From: AP-15 sp963772295
Lineage (GTDB): Bacteria > Pseudomonadota > Alphaproteobacteria > ATCC43930 > CGMCC-115725
Length of the DNA stretch: 64,000 nt
NCBI GenBank assembly: GCA_963772295.1
Contig: CAVYWO010000017.1
Span: 124,001-188,000, forward strand
Direction: 5' to 3'
The notes beneath the pieces are model-generated. The model was given only the letters and a program-made list of their open reading frames with translations, searched no databases and was not told where the DNA came from. The position numbers were made by a program, and so were the translations under genes. The first letter of the stretch is position 1. Every line of letters starts with the position of its first letter. Shown in pieces: positions 9,229-18,539 of this stretch.

Positions 9229-10683
9229 TCAGGCGTAGCCCGGCGGCGCGACGAAGCCGCCGATCTCGACGGCGAGGAGGCGGGCGCATTCGATCGCCGT
9301 CAGGTCGTCGCCCTCGGCGCCGATGATCTGCACGCCGACCGGCAGTCCGGCGTCCGTCAACCCGATCGGCGCCGCCGTCGCCGGCAGATAGCCGAGGCTC
9401 GGGAGCCCCGCCCAGAAAAGCTGATCGTGATACGGCAATGCCTTGCCGTTGACCGGCAACAGGCGTCCGTCCGTGTCCGGGTTGTGGTCGTGGGCAAAGG
9501 CCGCGGTCGCGGCGACCGGCGTCAGCAGCAGGTCGAAGCGGCCAAAAAACTCCCGCCACAGGTAGCGCAGCCGGGTGCGGGCCTCATTGGCCGCGGCCCA
9601 GTCGCGATGCAAGAGGGTGGCGCCGCGCGCCATCCCCGCGCGGAAGCCCTTATCCATGGGCGTCAGCGTCGCGGCGATCGCCCGTTGCGCGGCGAAACCC
9701 CGGTCATCGAGGCGCGAGGCCAGGGCGGCGAACAGCAGGGTCATGAACAGCCGGTGATGCTCGCCATCGTCGATCGCCGGACGCGCCCAGCGATCGACCG
9801 CCGCCCCGGCCCGCGCCAGAGCGGCGATCGCCGCCTCGATACGGTCGGCCACACTCGCATCGACCTCGCAGAGCGGCAATTCCGCCCATACCGCGATGCG
9901 GAATTCGCCGAGCCGGCGATGCCGCGGCGCCGGCAATTCCACGCGCCAGGCCGCCTGCTGCGGCCCGTCGGGGCCGGCCAGCACCCGCATCGCCAGATCG
10001 AGATCTTGTGCGTGCCGTGCCATCGGGCCGACCACCGAAATATCGATTGGGGCCAGCGTACCGGCCGGCGAATGGCCGCGTATCGGGATCAGGCCCCAGC
10101 TCGGCTTGTGCCCATAGATGCCGCAATAATGCGCCGGGTTGCGCAACGATCCGGCGATGTCGCTGCCGGCTCCGAGCGCCGTGAGCCCGGCGGCCACCGC
10201 GGCCGCTTCGCCGCCCGACGAACCGCCGGGACCGCGCGAAGGATCCCACGGGTTGTTGGTGGTTCCGTAGATCTCATTGTAGCTCTGCAAGTCGGCCAGC
10301 ATCAATGGCACGTTGGTCTTGCCGTAGATGACCGCACCGGCGCCGAGCAGCCGGTCGACCAGCACCGCGTTGCTCGTCGCGATCCTGTCTTTCCACGGCG
10401 GATTGCCCCAGGTCGACGGCAACCCCGCGAGGTCGAAGGATTCCTTGACGGTCATTGGGACCCCGTGCAGCGGGCCCCAGGTTTCGCCGCGCGCCACGGC
10501 GCTGTCAGCGGCACGGGCGCGTTCCCGGGCCCGATCGATCTGCCAGGCGACGATCGCATTGAGCGCCGGATTGAACCGCTCGGCCCGCGCCAGATAGAAA
10601 TCGAGCAATTCGAGGCAGCCGATCCGCCGGGCACGGATCTCGGCCGCCAAATCGGCGGCGGCGCTAAAGGCATGCTCGTTCAC
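9229..10683 (-). CDS. Amidase signature family amidase
   Basis: This 484-residue enzyme hydrolyses a carboxamide; the substrate cannot be told from sequence. The Ser-cisSer-Lys triad is visible: Lys80 in PMTVKESFD, cis-Ser near 155 in the glycine/serine-rich GPGGSSGGEAAA, and nucleophile Ser179 in GSDIAGSLRNPA. The C-terminal GLPVGVQIIG segment is also typical. It is not GatA by context, since no gatB or gatC is nearby. It lies 45 bases downstream of gltA on the same strand and is intact, so it may be read through from gltA. Confidence 0.9.
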   Translation of the reverse strand: MNEHAFSAAADLAAEIRARRIGCLELLDFYLARAERFNPALNAIVAWQIDRARERARAADSAVARGETWGPLHGVPMTVKESFDLAGLPSTWGNPPWKDRIATSNAVLVDRLLGAGAVIYGKTNVPLMLADLQSYNEIYGTTNNPWDPSRGPGGSSGGEAAAVAAGLTALGAGSDIAGSLRNPAHYCGIYGHKPSWGLIPIRGHSPAGTLAPIDISVVGPMARHAQDLDLAMRVLAGPDGPQQAAWRVELPAPRHRRLGEFRIAVWAELPLCEVDASVADRIEAAIAALARAGAAVDRWARPAIDDGEHHRLFMTLLFAALASRLDDRGFAAQRAIAATLTPMDKGFRAGMARGATLLHRDWAAANEARTRLRYLWREFFGRFDLLLTPVAATAAFAHDHNPDTDGRLLPVNGKALPYHDQLFWAGLPSLGYLPATAAPIGLTDAGLPVGVQIIGAEGDDLTAIECARLLAVEIGGFVAPPGYA

Positions 10684-10728
10684 CGGCGCCCCCCAAAGGC
10701 GGTTCCTATCGTCGCCGGCAATCGACCC

Positions 10729-12042
10729 TCACCCGCGCTCCGCCAGCGGAACATAACGGCGCCGATCCGAGCCGATGAACAGCTGGCGCGGCCGCATCAG
10801 TTTGGCCTCGCTGTCTTCGATCATCTCGGTCCATTGTGCGACCCAGCCCACCGTGCGCGCGATCGCGAACAAGGCGGTGAACATCGCGGTCGGGAAGCCG
10901 ATCGCCTTCAGGATAATCCCAGAGTAGAAGTCGACGTTCGGATACAGTTTGCGCTCAATGAAATACTCGTCGTTAAGCGAAATCTTTTCAAGCTCCATGG
11001 CCAGGTCGAGAAGCGGCTCGTCCTTGATGCCGAGCGCGTCAAGCACTTCATGACAGCTGTCGCGCAGCACGCGGGCCCGGGGGTCGTAGTTCTTGTAAAC
11101 ACGATGACCAAAGCCGTACTGGATTTCGTGCTCGTTCTTGTCTTTGACGTGGCTGATAAACTCCGGGATCTTTGACTTGTCGCCGATCCGCCCGAGCATT
11201 TTCAAAACCGCCTCGTTCGCCCCGCCATGCGCCGGGCCCCACAACGAGGCGATGCCGGCGGCGATGCAGGCAAAGGGATTGGCGCCGCTCGATCCGGCGC
11301 TGCGCACGGTCGCGGTCGACGCGTTCTGCTCGTGGTCGGCATGCAAGATGAAGATCCGGTCCAGCGCCCGCGCCACGACCGGGTTAACCTTGTACTCCTC
11401 GCACGGCACGGCAAAGGTCATGTGCAGGAAATTTTCGGCGTAGCTCAGGGAGTTCTTCGGGTAGATAAAGGGCTGGCCCTGTGCGTATTTGTAGGCCATG
11501 GCGGCGATCGTCGGCATCTTGGCGATCAGCCGGTAGGACGCGACCATCCGTTGATACGGATCGTGGATGTCGGTCGAGTCGTGATAAAAGGCCGACAGCG
11601 CCCCGACCACGCCGCACATCACCGCCATCGGATGGGCATCGCGCCGGAAGCCGCGGAAAAAGGTGCTCAGCTGCTCGTGCACCATCGTATGATGGGTGAT
11701 GTCATAGACGAACTGCGCCTTTTCTTTTGCATTCGGCAGTTCGCCGTTGAGCAACAAATAGGCGACCTCGAGAAAATCGCTCCTTTCCGCGATCTCCTCT
11801 ATCGGATAGCCGCGGTACATCAGGATGCCGTCGTCGCCGTCGATATAGGTGATGCTGGAGCGGCAGGCGGCGGTTGCCATAAAGCCGGGATCGTAGGTGA
11901 AGCGCCCGGTCAGCGCGTAGAGCTTGCGAATATCGATGACTTGCGGTCCGATCGTGCCGCCGAGCACCGGGAGCTCCACCGATTTCCCGGTCTTGTCGTC
12001 GGTCAGCGTGACCGAGCCTGTCGTCATGTTGCCGCCGCCCAT
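10729..12042 (-). CDS. gltA: Citrate synthase (type II)
   Basis: GltA condenses acetyl-CoA and oxaloacetate, entering the TCA cycle. The 437-residue length and the N-terminal beta domain (LPVLGGTIGPQVIDIRKLY) match the NADH-sensitive Gram-negative hexameric type. Active-site residues are in ILHADHEQNAST, WGPAHGGANE and NVDFYSGIIL (His, His, Asp). The start at 12042 (MGGGNMTTG) is used; an internal ATG five codons later is also possible. It lies downstream of gltX on the same strand with a gap of about 95 bases. Confidence 0.97.
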   Translation of the reverse strand: MGGGNMTTGSVTLTDDKTGKSVELPVLGGTIGPQVIDIRKLYALTGRFTYDPGFMATAACRSSITYIDGDDGILMYRGYPIEEIAERSDFLEVAYLLLNGELPNAKEKAQFVYDITHHTMVHEQLSTFFRGFRRDAHPMAVMCGVVGALSAFYHDSTDIHDPYQRMVASYRLIAKMPTIAAMAYKYAQGQPFIYPKNSLSYAENFLHMTFAVPCEEYKVNPVVARALDRIFILHADHEQNASTATVRSAGSSGANPFACIAAGIASLWGPAHGGANEAVLKMLGRIGDKSKIPEFISHVKDKNEHEIQYGFGHRVYKNYDPRARVLRDSCHEVLDALGIKDEPLLDLAMELEKISLNDEYFIERKLYPNVDFYSGIILKAIGFPTAMFTALFAIARTVGWVAQWTEMIEDSEAKLMRPRQLFIGSDRRRYVPLAERG

Positions 12043-12136
12043 CGATGCACCTCACTCGCTGCGCCCCCCGAAGCCGGTTAGGATAGCCATCCGCCGATGG
12101 CTTGGCAAACCTTCGCAGGTGCGAAAGGCGAGCGCC

Positions 12137-13543
12137 TCAGCCGCTCTCGGCGGCGGCATCGGCAACCCGCCCCAGCGTCTCCTCGCGGCCGAGGACCGCC
12201 ATGACGAAGAAGATGCCGGGCGATGCCGCAGCACCGGTCAGCGCGGCGCGAAGCGGCTGAGCGAAGGCGCCGAGCGGCATTCGAGCTTCGGCGGCAACGG
12301 CCCGAACACATTCTTCGAGAACCTCGGGGCGCCATTCCACCCGAGTGAGGCGCGCGCCGAGCAGGGCCAGCAGCCGGCGGGCGTCAGGGGTCAGGAGTTG
12401 GGCTGCCGCCGAATCCGGTCGCAGCGGTCGCGCTTTAACGAGAAAGCGCGCGTTTTCTGTAAGTTCGGATAATGTCTTCGGACGCAGCTTTAATTCCGGC
12501 ATGGCTTGGACGAGACGCGCAAAGTCGGCCTCGGATAAGGGGTGGCCGGCCTCTTTGTCGATCCGCTCGGCGACAAGCGCAGCGAGGCGCCGGTCGGCGG
12601 CGGCGCGGATGTAGTGGCCGTTCAGATTGTCGAGCTTGGCAAAATCGAAGCGGGCCGGGGCGCGGCCGACGGCATCAAGATCGAACCAAGCGACCGCATC
12701 TTCGGTCGAAATGATCTCCGCGTCGCCGTGGCTCCAGCCAAGCCGCAACAGATAGTTGCGCAATGCTTCGGGCAGATAGCCCCGGTCGCGGTAGGCATCG
12801 ATGCCGATCGCACCATGCCGCTTCGACAGCTTGCTGCCGTCGGGGCCGTGGATCAGCGGCAGATGGGCGAATTCGGGCGGCGCCCAGTCGAGCGCCCGAT
12901 AGATCTGGATTTGGCGAAAGCCGTTGTTCAGGTGGTCGTCGCCGCGGATGACATCGGTGATCCCCATGTCGTGGTCATCGACAACCACGGAGAGGTTGTA
13001 GGTCGGACTGCCGTCGGCGCGCAGGATGATCAGATCGTCGAGTTCGGCGTTGGCAACCGTGACCTCGCCCTGTACACGGTCCTGGATCGTCGTCTTGCCC
13101 TGTTGCGGCGCCCTCAGTCGGATGACCGGTACCACGCCGGGCGGCGCCTCGGCGGGGTCGCGGTCGCGCCAGGTGCCGTCATAGCGGACCGAGCGCTTCT
13201 CGGCGCGCGCCTTCTCGCGCATCGCCGCCAGCTCCGCCGGAGTGCAATAGCAATGATAGGCGCGGCCGGCGGCGAGCAACTGCCGCGCGACCGCGGCGTG
13301 GCGCGCGGCCCGGGCCGATTGACGGACGATCTCGCCGTCCCATTCGAGGCCGAGCCATTGGAGGCCGTCGATGATCGCCGCCACCGCCTCGGGCGTCGAT
13401 CGGACCCGGTCGGTATCCTCGATCCGCAGCCGGAAAACGCCGCCGTGGTGGCGGGCGAACAGCCAATTGAACAGGGCGGTGCGAGCACCGCCGATATGCA
13501 GGAAGCCGGTCGGCGACGGGGCGAAGCGGACGGCGACGGTCAT
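12137..13543 (-). CDS. gltX: Glutamate-tRNA ligase
   Basis: GltX charges tRNA-Glu (possibly also tRNA-Gln, as in many alphaproteobacteria). This 468-residue class I synthetase has the HIGH-type motif in PTGFLHIGGARTALFNW near residue 12 and the KMSKS-type motif GSKLSKRHGA near residue 240. The C-terminal anticodon-binding helical domain follows. The gene is intact. Its position before gltA and after lexA follows a common alphaproteobacterial order. Confidence 0.96.
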   Translation of the reverse strand: MTVAVRFAPSPTGFLHIGGARTALFNWLFARHHGGVFRLRIEDTDRVRSTPEAVAAIIDGLQWLGLEWDGEIVRQSARAARHAAVARQLLAAGRAYHCYCTPAELAAMREKARAEKRSVRYDGTWRDRDPAEAPPGVVPVIRLRAPQQGKTTIQDRVQGEVTVANAELDDLIILRADGSPTYNLSVVVDDHDMGITDVIRGDDHLNNGFRQIQIYRALDWAPPEFAHLPLIHGPDGSKLSKRHGAIGIDAYRDRGYLPEALRNYLLRLGWSHGDAEIISTEDAVAWFDLDAVGRAPARFDFAKLDNLNGHYIRAAADRRLAALVAERIDKEAGHPLSEADFARLVQAMPELKLRPKTLSELTENARFLVKARPLRPDSAAAQLLTPDARRLLALLGARLTRVEWRPEVLEECVRAVAAEARMPLGAFAQPLRAALTGAAASPGIFFVMAVLGREETLGRVADAAAESG

Positions 13544-13566
13544 CCCCTAGAGGATCGGGCCGGAAA

Positions 13567-15207
13567 TCAACGCGGGGCGGCGGCCGGCGGGCGGAACATT
13601 TCGCGCAGCCGGCTCTTCATGATCTTGCCGGTCGCGGTGTGCGGCAACTCGTCGACGCAGACGACCTTGTCGGGCAGCATCCATTTGGGGAATTGGCGGG
13701 CGAGAAGCGCGATTACCGATTGCCGCTCGGGCCGGCGGCCGGGCCGCGGCGCCACGATCAACAGCGGCCGCTCGCCCCAGCGCGGGTCGGGCACCGCGAT
13801 CACCGCCGCCTCGGCGACATCCTCGTGCGCGACGGCGGCGTTTTCGAGGTCGATCGAGCTGATCCATTCGCCGCCCGATTTGATCACGTCCTTGCGCCGA
13901 TCGGTGATCTGCATGTAGCCGTCGGGGTCGATCGTCGCCATGTCGCCGGTGTGGAACCAGCCGTCGGGCTCGACCGCGGCCCGGCTTGCCGCTTTATCCT
14001 CGTAATAGCCGCTGACGACCCACGGTCCGCGTACCAGGAGTTCGCCCATCGACCGGCCGTCATGCGGCTGAGCCCGTCCCTCGTCGTCGACGATCTTCAA
14101 TTCGACGCCGTAGACCGGCCGGCCTTGCTTCGACTTGACGGCGAGCAGCGCCTGCGGATCGAGCGAGCGGTGTTTCGCCTTGAGGCCCGCGATCGTGCCG
14201 AGCGGGCTCATCTCGGTCATCCCCCAGGCATGCACGAGCTCGATGCCGCGCCGGGCAAAGGCCTCGATCAATGACGGCGGCACCGCCGCCCCGCCCGAGA
14301 GCAGCCGGCGCAATGTCGGGCATTGCCGTGCATTCGTCGCGAGATAGGCTTCGAAGCCGAGCCAGACCGTCGGCACGCCGAGGCTTACCGTCACCCCCTC
14401 GCTTTCGAACAATTCGCAGAGGCTCGCCCCGTCGAGATGCTGGGCCGGGAAGACCAGCTTCGCCCCGTTCATCGGCGCGGCATAAGGCACGCCCCAGCCG
14501 CAGGCGTGAAACAGCGGCACGACCGGGCAAACGGCGTCATCCGACGAGAGGGGTATCCCGTCCGGCAGCGAGGCGCCGAGCGCGTGCAGCACCGTCGAGC
14601 GGTGCGTGAAGAGGGCCCCTTTAGGATTGCCGGTGGTGCCCGAGGTATAACAGAGCGAAGCGGCGGTGCGCTCGTCGAATTCCGGCCACTCGAGGTCGTC
14701 GGTTTCGGCGGCGACGAGGGTTTCGTAGCAGGGCAGGAGCGGCAGGCCGGACGCCGGATCCATGTCGGTCATCGGCACGATCCGGCACTCGGCCGGCAGG
14801 CGCGGTGAGAGGCGCTCGACCAGCGGCAGGAAGGTCGTGTCGACGAACAGCAGGCGGTCGGCCGCGTGGTTGACGATATAGACGAGCTGATCCGCGAACA
14901 GTCGCGGGTTGATCGTATGGCAGACGGCGCCGATGCCGGAAATCGCGTAGTAGAGCTCGAAATGGCGGAACGTGTTCCAGGCCAGGGTGGCGACCCGGTC
15001 GCCGGGCTCGATGCCGAGCCGCAGCAAAACCTTGGCCAGCTGTTTCGAGCGGCGCTCGGCAGCGGCGTAGGTATAGCGGTGAAGCGGGCCTTCGACCGTG
15101 CGCGAGACGATCTCGATAGCGCCGTGATAGGTCGCGGCGTGACGAATGATCGACGAGATCAGGAGCGGCCGCTCCGACATCAGACCCAGCATTTTCTCCT
15201 CCCGCAT
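13567..15207 (-). CDS. Long/medium-chain acyl-CoA ligase (AMP-binding)
   Basis: This 546-residue ANL-superfamily enzyme activates a fatty or related acid to its CoA ester. The P-loop reads CYTSGTTGNPKGALFTHRS, followed by WGMTEMSPLGT, the GWFHTGDMATIDPDGYMQITDR motif and the C-terminal PHTATGKIMKSRL with catalytic Lys. The MLGLMSERPLLISSI start resembles AlkK-type medium-chain acyl-CoA synthetases. It sits between lexA and gltX, where comEC lies in many relatives. The start could also be the ATG at 15192. Chain length preference is not readable. Confidence 0.9.
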   Translation of the reverse strand: MREEKMLGLMSERPLLISSIIRHAATYHGAIEIVSRTVEGPLHRYTYAAAERRSKQLAKVLLRLGIEPGDRVATLAWNTFRHFELYYAISGIGAVCHTINPRLFADQLVYIVNHAADRLLFVDTTFLPLVERLSPRLPAECRIVPMTDMDPASGLPLLPCYETLVAAETDDLEWPEFDERTAASLCYTSGTTGNPKGALFTHRSTVLHALGASLPDGIPLSSDDAVCPVVPLFHACGWGVPYAAPMNGAKLVFPAQHLDGASLCELFESEGVTVSLGVPTVWLGFEAYLATNARQCPTLRRLLSGGAAVPPSLIEAFARRGIELVHAWGMTEMSPLGTIAGLKAKHRSLDPQALLAVKSKQGRPVYGVELKIVDDEGRAQPHDGRSMGELLVRGPWVVSGYYEDKAASRAAVEPDGWFHTGDMATIDPDGYMQITDRRKDVIKSGGEWISSIDLENAAVAHEDVAEAAVIAVPDPRWGERPLLIVAPRPGRRPERQSVIALLARQFPKWMLPDKVVCVDELPHTATGKIMKSRLREMFRPPAAAPR

Positions 15208-15238
15208 TGCCCAAGCTCTGCCGGATCAACGAACGGCG

Positions 15239-15946
15239 TCAGTAGCGCCGCAGCAGCGCGACGAGGCGGCCCTGGACCTTGACCCGGTCGGGACCAAAGA
15301 TGCGCGTCTCGTAGGTCTTGTTGGCCGGCTCGAGGGCGATCGAGGCGCCGCGGCGGCGCAGCCGCTTCAAGGTGACCTCCTCGTTGTCGACCAGGGCGAC
15401 GACGATCGAACCGTTTTCGGCGGTGTCGCTACGCTCGATAATGACCGTGTCGCCATCGAGGATGCCGGCGTCGATCATGCTGTCGCCGGCGACTTCGAGC
15501 GCATAATGCTCGCGCGCCCGCCCCAACAGACTCGCCGGGACGCCAATCGCCGCGGTCTGGTCGCGCAACGCCTCGATCGGCGTGCCGGCGGCGATGCGGC
15601 CGTAAAGCGGCAACTCGACCGCCTCGACCTCGAGGTCGGGGCTGACCGCGGCGCCGGCCAGCGAGCCGCCGAAGTCGCCGCGGATCACGGTCGGCGAGAA
15701 GCCGCCGCGTGCGGTCGTGCGCGCCGCGCTCTCCTCGGGCAGCTTGACCACCTCCAAGGCGCGGGCACGGTGCGGCAGACGCCGGATGAACCCGCGCTCG
15801 GCAAGGCCGGTGACCAGCCGGTGGATCCCGGATTTGGATTTGAGGCGCAGCGCATCCTTCATTTCATCGAAAGACGGCGAAACGCCGGACGCGGTCAGGC
15901 GCTGATTGATGAACAGCAACAGTTCGCGTTGCTTGGCGGTCAGCAT
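15239..15946 (-). CDS. lexA: SOS repressor LexA
   Basis: LexA represses DNA-damage genes and cuts itself when RecA is active. This 235-residue protein has an N-terminal winged helix (LLLFINQRL, then SFDEMKDALRLKSKSGIHRLV), the Ala-Gly cleavage site in YGRIAAGTPIEA, the catalytic Ser in EVAGDSMIDAGILDGD and the Lys in EEVTLKRL. The linker between DNA-binding and peptidase domains is longer than in E. coli, as is usual in alphaproteobacteria. A perfect SOS box lies 52 bases upstream, so autoregulation is expected. Confidence 0.97.
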   Translation of the reverse strand: MLTAKQRELLLFINQRLTASGVSPSFDEMKDALRLKSKSGIHRLVTGLAERGFIRRLPHRARALEVVKLPEESAARTTARGGFSPTVIRGDFGGSLAGAAVSPDLEVEAVELPLYGRIAAGTPIEALRDQTAAIGVPASLLGRAREHYALEVAGDSMIDAGILDGDTVIIERSDTAENGSIVVALVDNEEVTLKRLRRRGASIALEPANKTYETRIFGPDRVKVQGRLVALLRRY

Positions 15947-15997
15947 GTTTTCAATCCCCGCGGTGCGGTTCGGAACGAATCCTAAACGTCGCCTCGC

Positions 15998-16012
15998 GTT
16001 CTACTTTGGTTC
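15998..16012. promoter_or_regulatory. SOS box (LexA operator) of lexA
   Basis: A perfect GTTC-N7-GTTC direct repeat, the operator established for LexA in alphaproteobacteria. It lies between lexA and moeA, 52 bases upstream of the lexA start. Confidence 0.9.
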
Positions 16013-16052
16013 ACCGCAATCGTCAAGTGCCGCCGGCGCTCGCGGGAAAAAT

Positions 16053-17282
16053 TCACAGCGGCAATGCCTCCGCCGGGAAGGTGACGATCGGCACCATCGT
16101 TCCGATCTTGGCGGCAGGGGCGCGCGGCGGGCGCATCACCAGGCAGTCGGCGGCGGCAAGCAGCCGAATCATCGAACTGTCCTGCACCTCGAACGGGAAC
16201 GCTTCGAGCGCGCCGTCGCTGCCGCGGGCGAGCCTGGCGCGAAGGTAATCCTGGCGCCGGTCGTTCTCGCCCAGGGCGACGCCAAGCCGCACCGTCGACA
16301 TCGGCTCCGGCACGCGCTCGAGCCCGCCCAGCCGGTCGAGCGCCGGCTTCAGGAACAGCAGCGCGCAGACCAGGGTCGAGACCGGGTTTCCGGGCAGGCC
16401 GAGCATCGGCGTGCCCCGATATCGGCCGACCATCAGCGGTTTTCCCGGTCGCATCGCGATCTGCCAGAAATCGAGCGCCAACCCGTCCGTCGCCAGCGCG
16501 TCGCGCACCAGATCGTAATCGCCGACCGAGGCGCCGCCGGTGGTGACCAGGAAGTCGACGCCGGCGGCCGCGGCAGCGATTCGGCGCAAGGCCGTCGGAT
16601 CGTCGGGGGCATTGCCGAGGACGACCGGGAGGCCGCCGCAGGCGGCGATGAAGGCGGCGAGCGCCAGGCTGTTGGAGCTGACGATCTGGTGCGGGCCGAT
16701 CGGCTCCCCCGGCATGACGATCTCGTCGCCGGTCGACAGAATTGCCACGCGCGGCCGGCGATGGACAAAGAGCCAGGGCCGGTTCATCGCGGCGAGGAGG
16801 CCGATATCGCGGGCGGTCAGTCGCCGGCCGGCGCGCAGCAGCACCTCGCCCGCGGCGAAATCGAGCCCTTCCCGCCGGATGTAGCGGCCGCGCGGCGCCG
16901 CTTCGAGGACCTGCACGCGGTCGGCGAGGCGTTCGGTGTTCTCCTGAATGACGATCGTATCGGTGCCCTCCGGTACCGGCGCGCCGGTGAAGATGCGGAC
17001 CGCTTCGCCGGGACCGACACGCCCGCCAAAGCCGGCCCCGGCCGGGACCTCGGCGACGATCCGCAGGGTTGCCGGAATCGCGGAGAGATCGGCGGCGCGA
17101 ACCGCGTAGCCGTCCATCGCCGATACCGCGAAGGGCGGCTGGGTGCGACGGGCCGCCAGGTCTTCGGCGAGAATGCGGCCGAGGCCGTCGGCGAGCGCGA
17201 TCTGCTCGGCCGGCAGCTTGTCGAGCGGCGCCAGGAGGCGCGCCAGCGCTTCTTCAACCGAGATCACGATATCGCCTCCCAC
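16053..17282 (-). CDS. moeA: Molybdopterin molybdenumtransferase MoeA
   Basis: MoeA inserts molybdate into adenylylated molybdopterin, the last step of molybdenum cofactor synthesis. This 409-residue protein starts with the SVEEALARLLAPLDKLP helix. It contains AMDGYAVRAADL, VARIF-like GEAVRIFTGAPVPEGTDTIVIQE, VAILSTGDEIVMPGE, VTTGGASVGDYDLV and GLPGNPVSTLV, all MoeA motifs. The C-terminal domain IV follows. It overlaps the 3' end of moaC, so the pair is co-translated. The start could be a few codons later (GTG). Confidence 0.95.
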   Translation of the reverse strand: MGGDIVISVEEALARLLAPLDKLPAEQIALADGLGRILAEDLAARRTQPPFAVSAMDGYAVRAADLSAIPATLRIVAEVPAGAGFGGRVGPGEAVRIFTGAPVPEGTDTIVIQENTERLADRVQVLEAAPRGRYIRREGLDFAAGEVLLRAGRRLTARDIGLLAAMNRPWLFVHRRPRVAILSTGDEIVMPGEPIGPHQIVSSNSLALAAFIAACGGLPVVLGNAPDDPTALRRIAAAAAGVDFLVTTGGASVGDYDLVRDALATDGLALDFWQIAMRPGKPLMVGRYRGTPMLGLPGNPVSTLVCALLFLKPALDRLGGLERVPEPMSTVRLGVALGENDRRQDYLRARLARGSDGALEAFPFEVQDSSMIRLLAAADCLVMRPPRAPAAKIGTMVPIVTFPAEALPL

Positions 17283-17779
17283 GTACCTGATTTGCCGCCG
17301 GATTTATATAAGAGTCGCACATCGGTGACGGTCATGCCGCGATCGATCGCCTTGCACATGTCGTAGATCGTCAGTGCCGCGACGCTCGCCGCGGTCAGCG
17401 CTTCCATCTCGACCCCGGTGCGGCCGCGGACCCTGCAGGTCGCGGTGATCTCGACGGCGGAGCGCTCCGAGACGCAGCGGAGATCGACCTCGACCGAGGT
17501 CAGCGCCAACGGATGGCAGAGCGGGATCAGCTCGGCCGTGCGCTTGGCGGCCATGATGCCGGCAAGCCGCGCCACCGCCAGGACATCGCCCTTGGCCACC
17601 TCGCCCGCGCGGATCCGCGCCAGGGTCTCTTGGCGCATCACGACGCGCGCCGCCGGCGACGCGCGGTGCGCGTCGGTCTCGTCCTTCTCCGAGACGTCGA
17701 CCATCCGGGCGCGGCCCTCGGCATCGAGATGGGTGAGTTCGCCGAAGCCCGAGGAGGCGCCGGGTCGCCGCCGCGACAT
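17264..17779 (-). CDS. moaC: Cyclic pyranopterin monophosphate synthase MoaC
   Basis: MoaC makes cyclic pyranopterin monophosphate, an early step of molybdenum cofactor synthesis. The protein reads GFGELTHLDAEGRARMVDVSEK, then GILAVA-type DVLAVARLAGIMAAKRTAELIPLCHPL, TGVEMEALTAASVAALTIYDMCK and the KSGGKSG tail. ATG at 17779 gives 171 residues, overlapping the trpC 3' end. The same open frame extends upstream into trpC sequence only because of an indel in trpC, so the upstream extension is not part of MoaC. Confidence 0.95.
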   Translation of the reverse strand: MSRRRPGASSGFGELTHLDAEGRARMVDVSEKDETDAHRASPAARVVMRQETLARIRAGEVAKGDVLAVARLAGIMAAKRTAELIPLCHPLALTSVEVDLRCVSERSAVEITATCRVRGRTGVEMEALTAASVAALTIYDMCKAIDRGMTVTDVRLLYKSGGKSGTWEAIS

Positions 17780-18539
17780 CCTGCTCGCGCAGCAAGGTCT
17801 CGCCGACGAGAAACGCGCGGCGCCGGCGGCGGCGAGCCGGCCGAGATCCTCGGGACCGCGGATGCCGCTTTCGGCGACGACGAGACGGCCGGGCGGCACC
17901 TCCGGCGCCAGCCGCAGGGTCGTGCCGAGATCGACCGCGAGGGTCTTCAGATCGCGGTTGTTGATCCCGATCAAAGGCGACGCCCAATCGCAAGGCCCGC
18001 GTCGAGTTCGGCCGCGTCGTGCACCTCGGCCAGCACGTCGAGCCCGAGTTCCGCCGCCGCCGCCGCCAGCTCGCGCGCGCTCGCGTCGCTGAGCGCCGCC
18101 AGGATCAGCAGCACGCAATCGGCGCCGATGCGACGGCTTTCGACGATCTGGTAGGGGTCGAGGATGAAGTCCTTGCGCAGCACCGGCAGTGCCGACGGCG
18201 GCGCGCGCCGCGCGCGAGGTCGGCGTCGCTGCCCTGGAAAGAAGGGTGCATCGGTCAGCACCGACAGGCAGCTCGCCCCGCCGGCCTCGTAGGCGCGCGG
18301 CGAGCGCCGCCGGATCGAAATCGGCGCGGATCAGCCCGGCGCTCGGCGAAGCCTTCTTGATCTCGGCGATCAGGCCATAGCGGCCCGCGCCGAGATGCTG
18401 TTCGAGCGCCGCGGCGAAGGGCCGCGACAGGCGGCGCCTCGGCGAGACCGGCGAGCAGGGCCGGCTCGGGTACCGCGGCGCGCGCCCGCGCCACCTGGGC
18501 GCGCTTTTCGGCGCAGATCGCGTCGAGCACGTCGCTCAT
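17745..18539 (-). CDS. trpC: Indole-3-glycerol phosphate synthase TrpC (frameshifted)
   Basis: TrpC closes the indole ring in tryptophan synthesis. Segments in order: MSDVLDAICAEKRAQVARAR, then RYGLIAEIKKASPS in scattered phase, LPVLRKDFILDPYQIVESR (catalytic Lys), GADCVLLILAALSD, LDVLAEVHDAAELD, LIGINNRDLKTL and VVAESGIRGPEDLGRLAAAG. They fall in at least three frames, so four or more one-base shifts are present. No stop is found at the expected end near 17745; the frame runs on through moaC, again by an indel. The start overlaps the trpD end. Confidence 0.88.

Noticed and set aside
9217..11175. 652-codon open frame on the plus strand
   Set aside because: It is antisense to the amidase and gltA, is very rich in Arg, and has no domain; it is a high-GC shadow frame.
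12542..13918. 458-codon open frame on the plus strand
   Set aside because: Antisense to gltX and the acyl-CoA ligase; composition is that of a shadow frame.
17264..18118. A natural TrpC-MoaC fusion protein
   Set aside because: The joined frame begins in the wrong phase of trpC and MoaC has its own ATG at 17779; the fusion comes from an indel.
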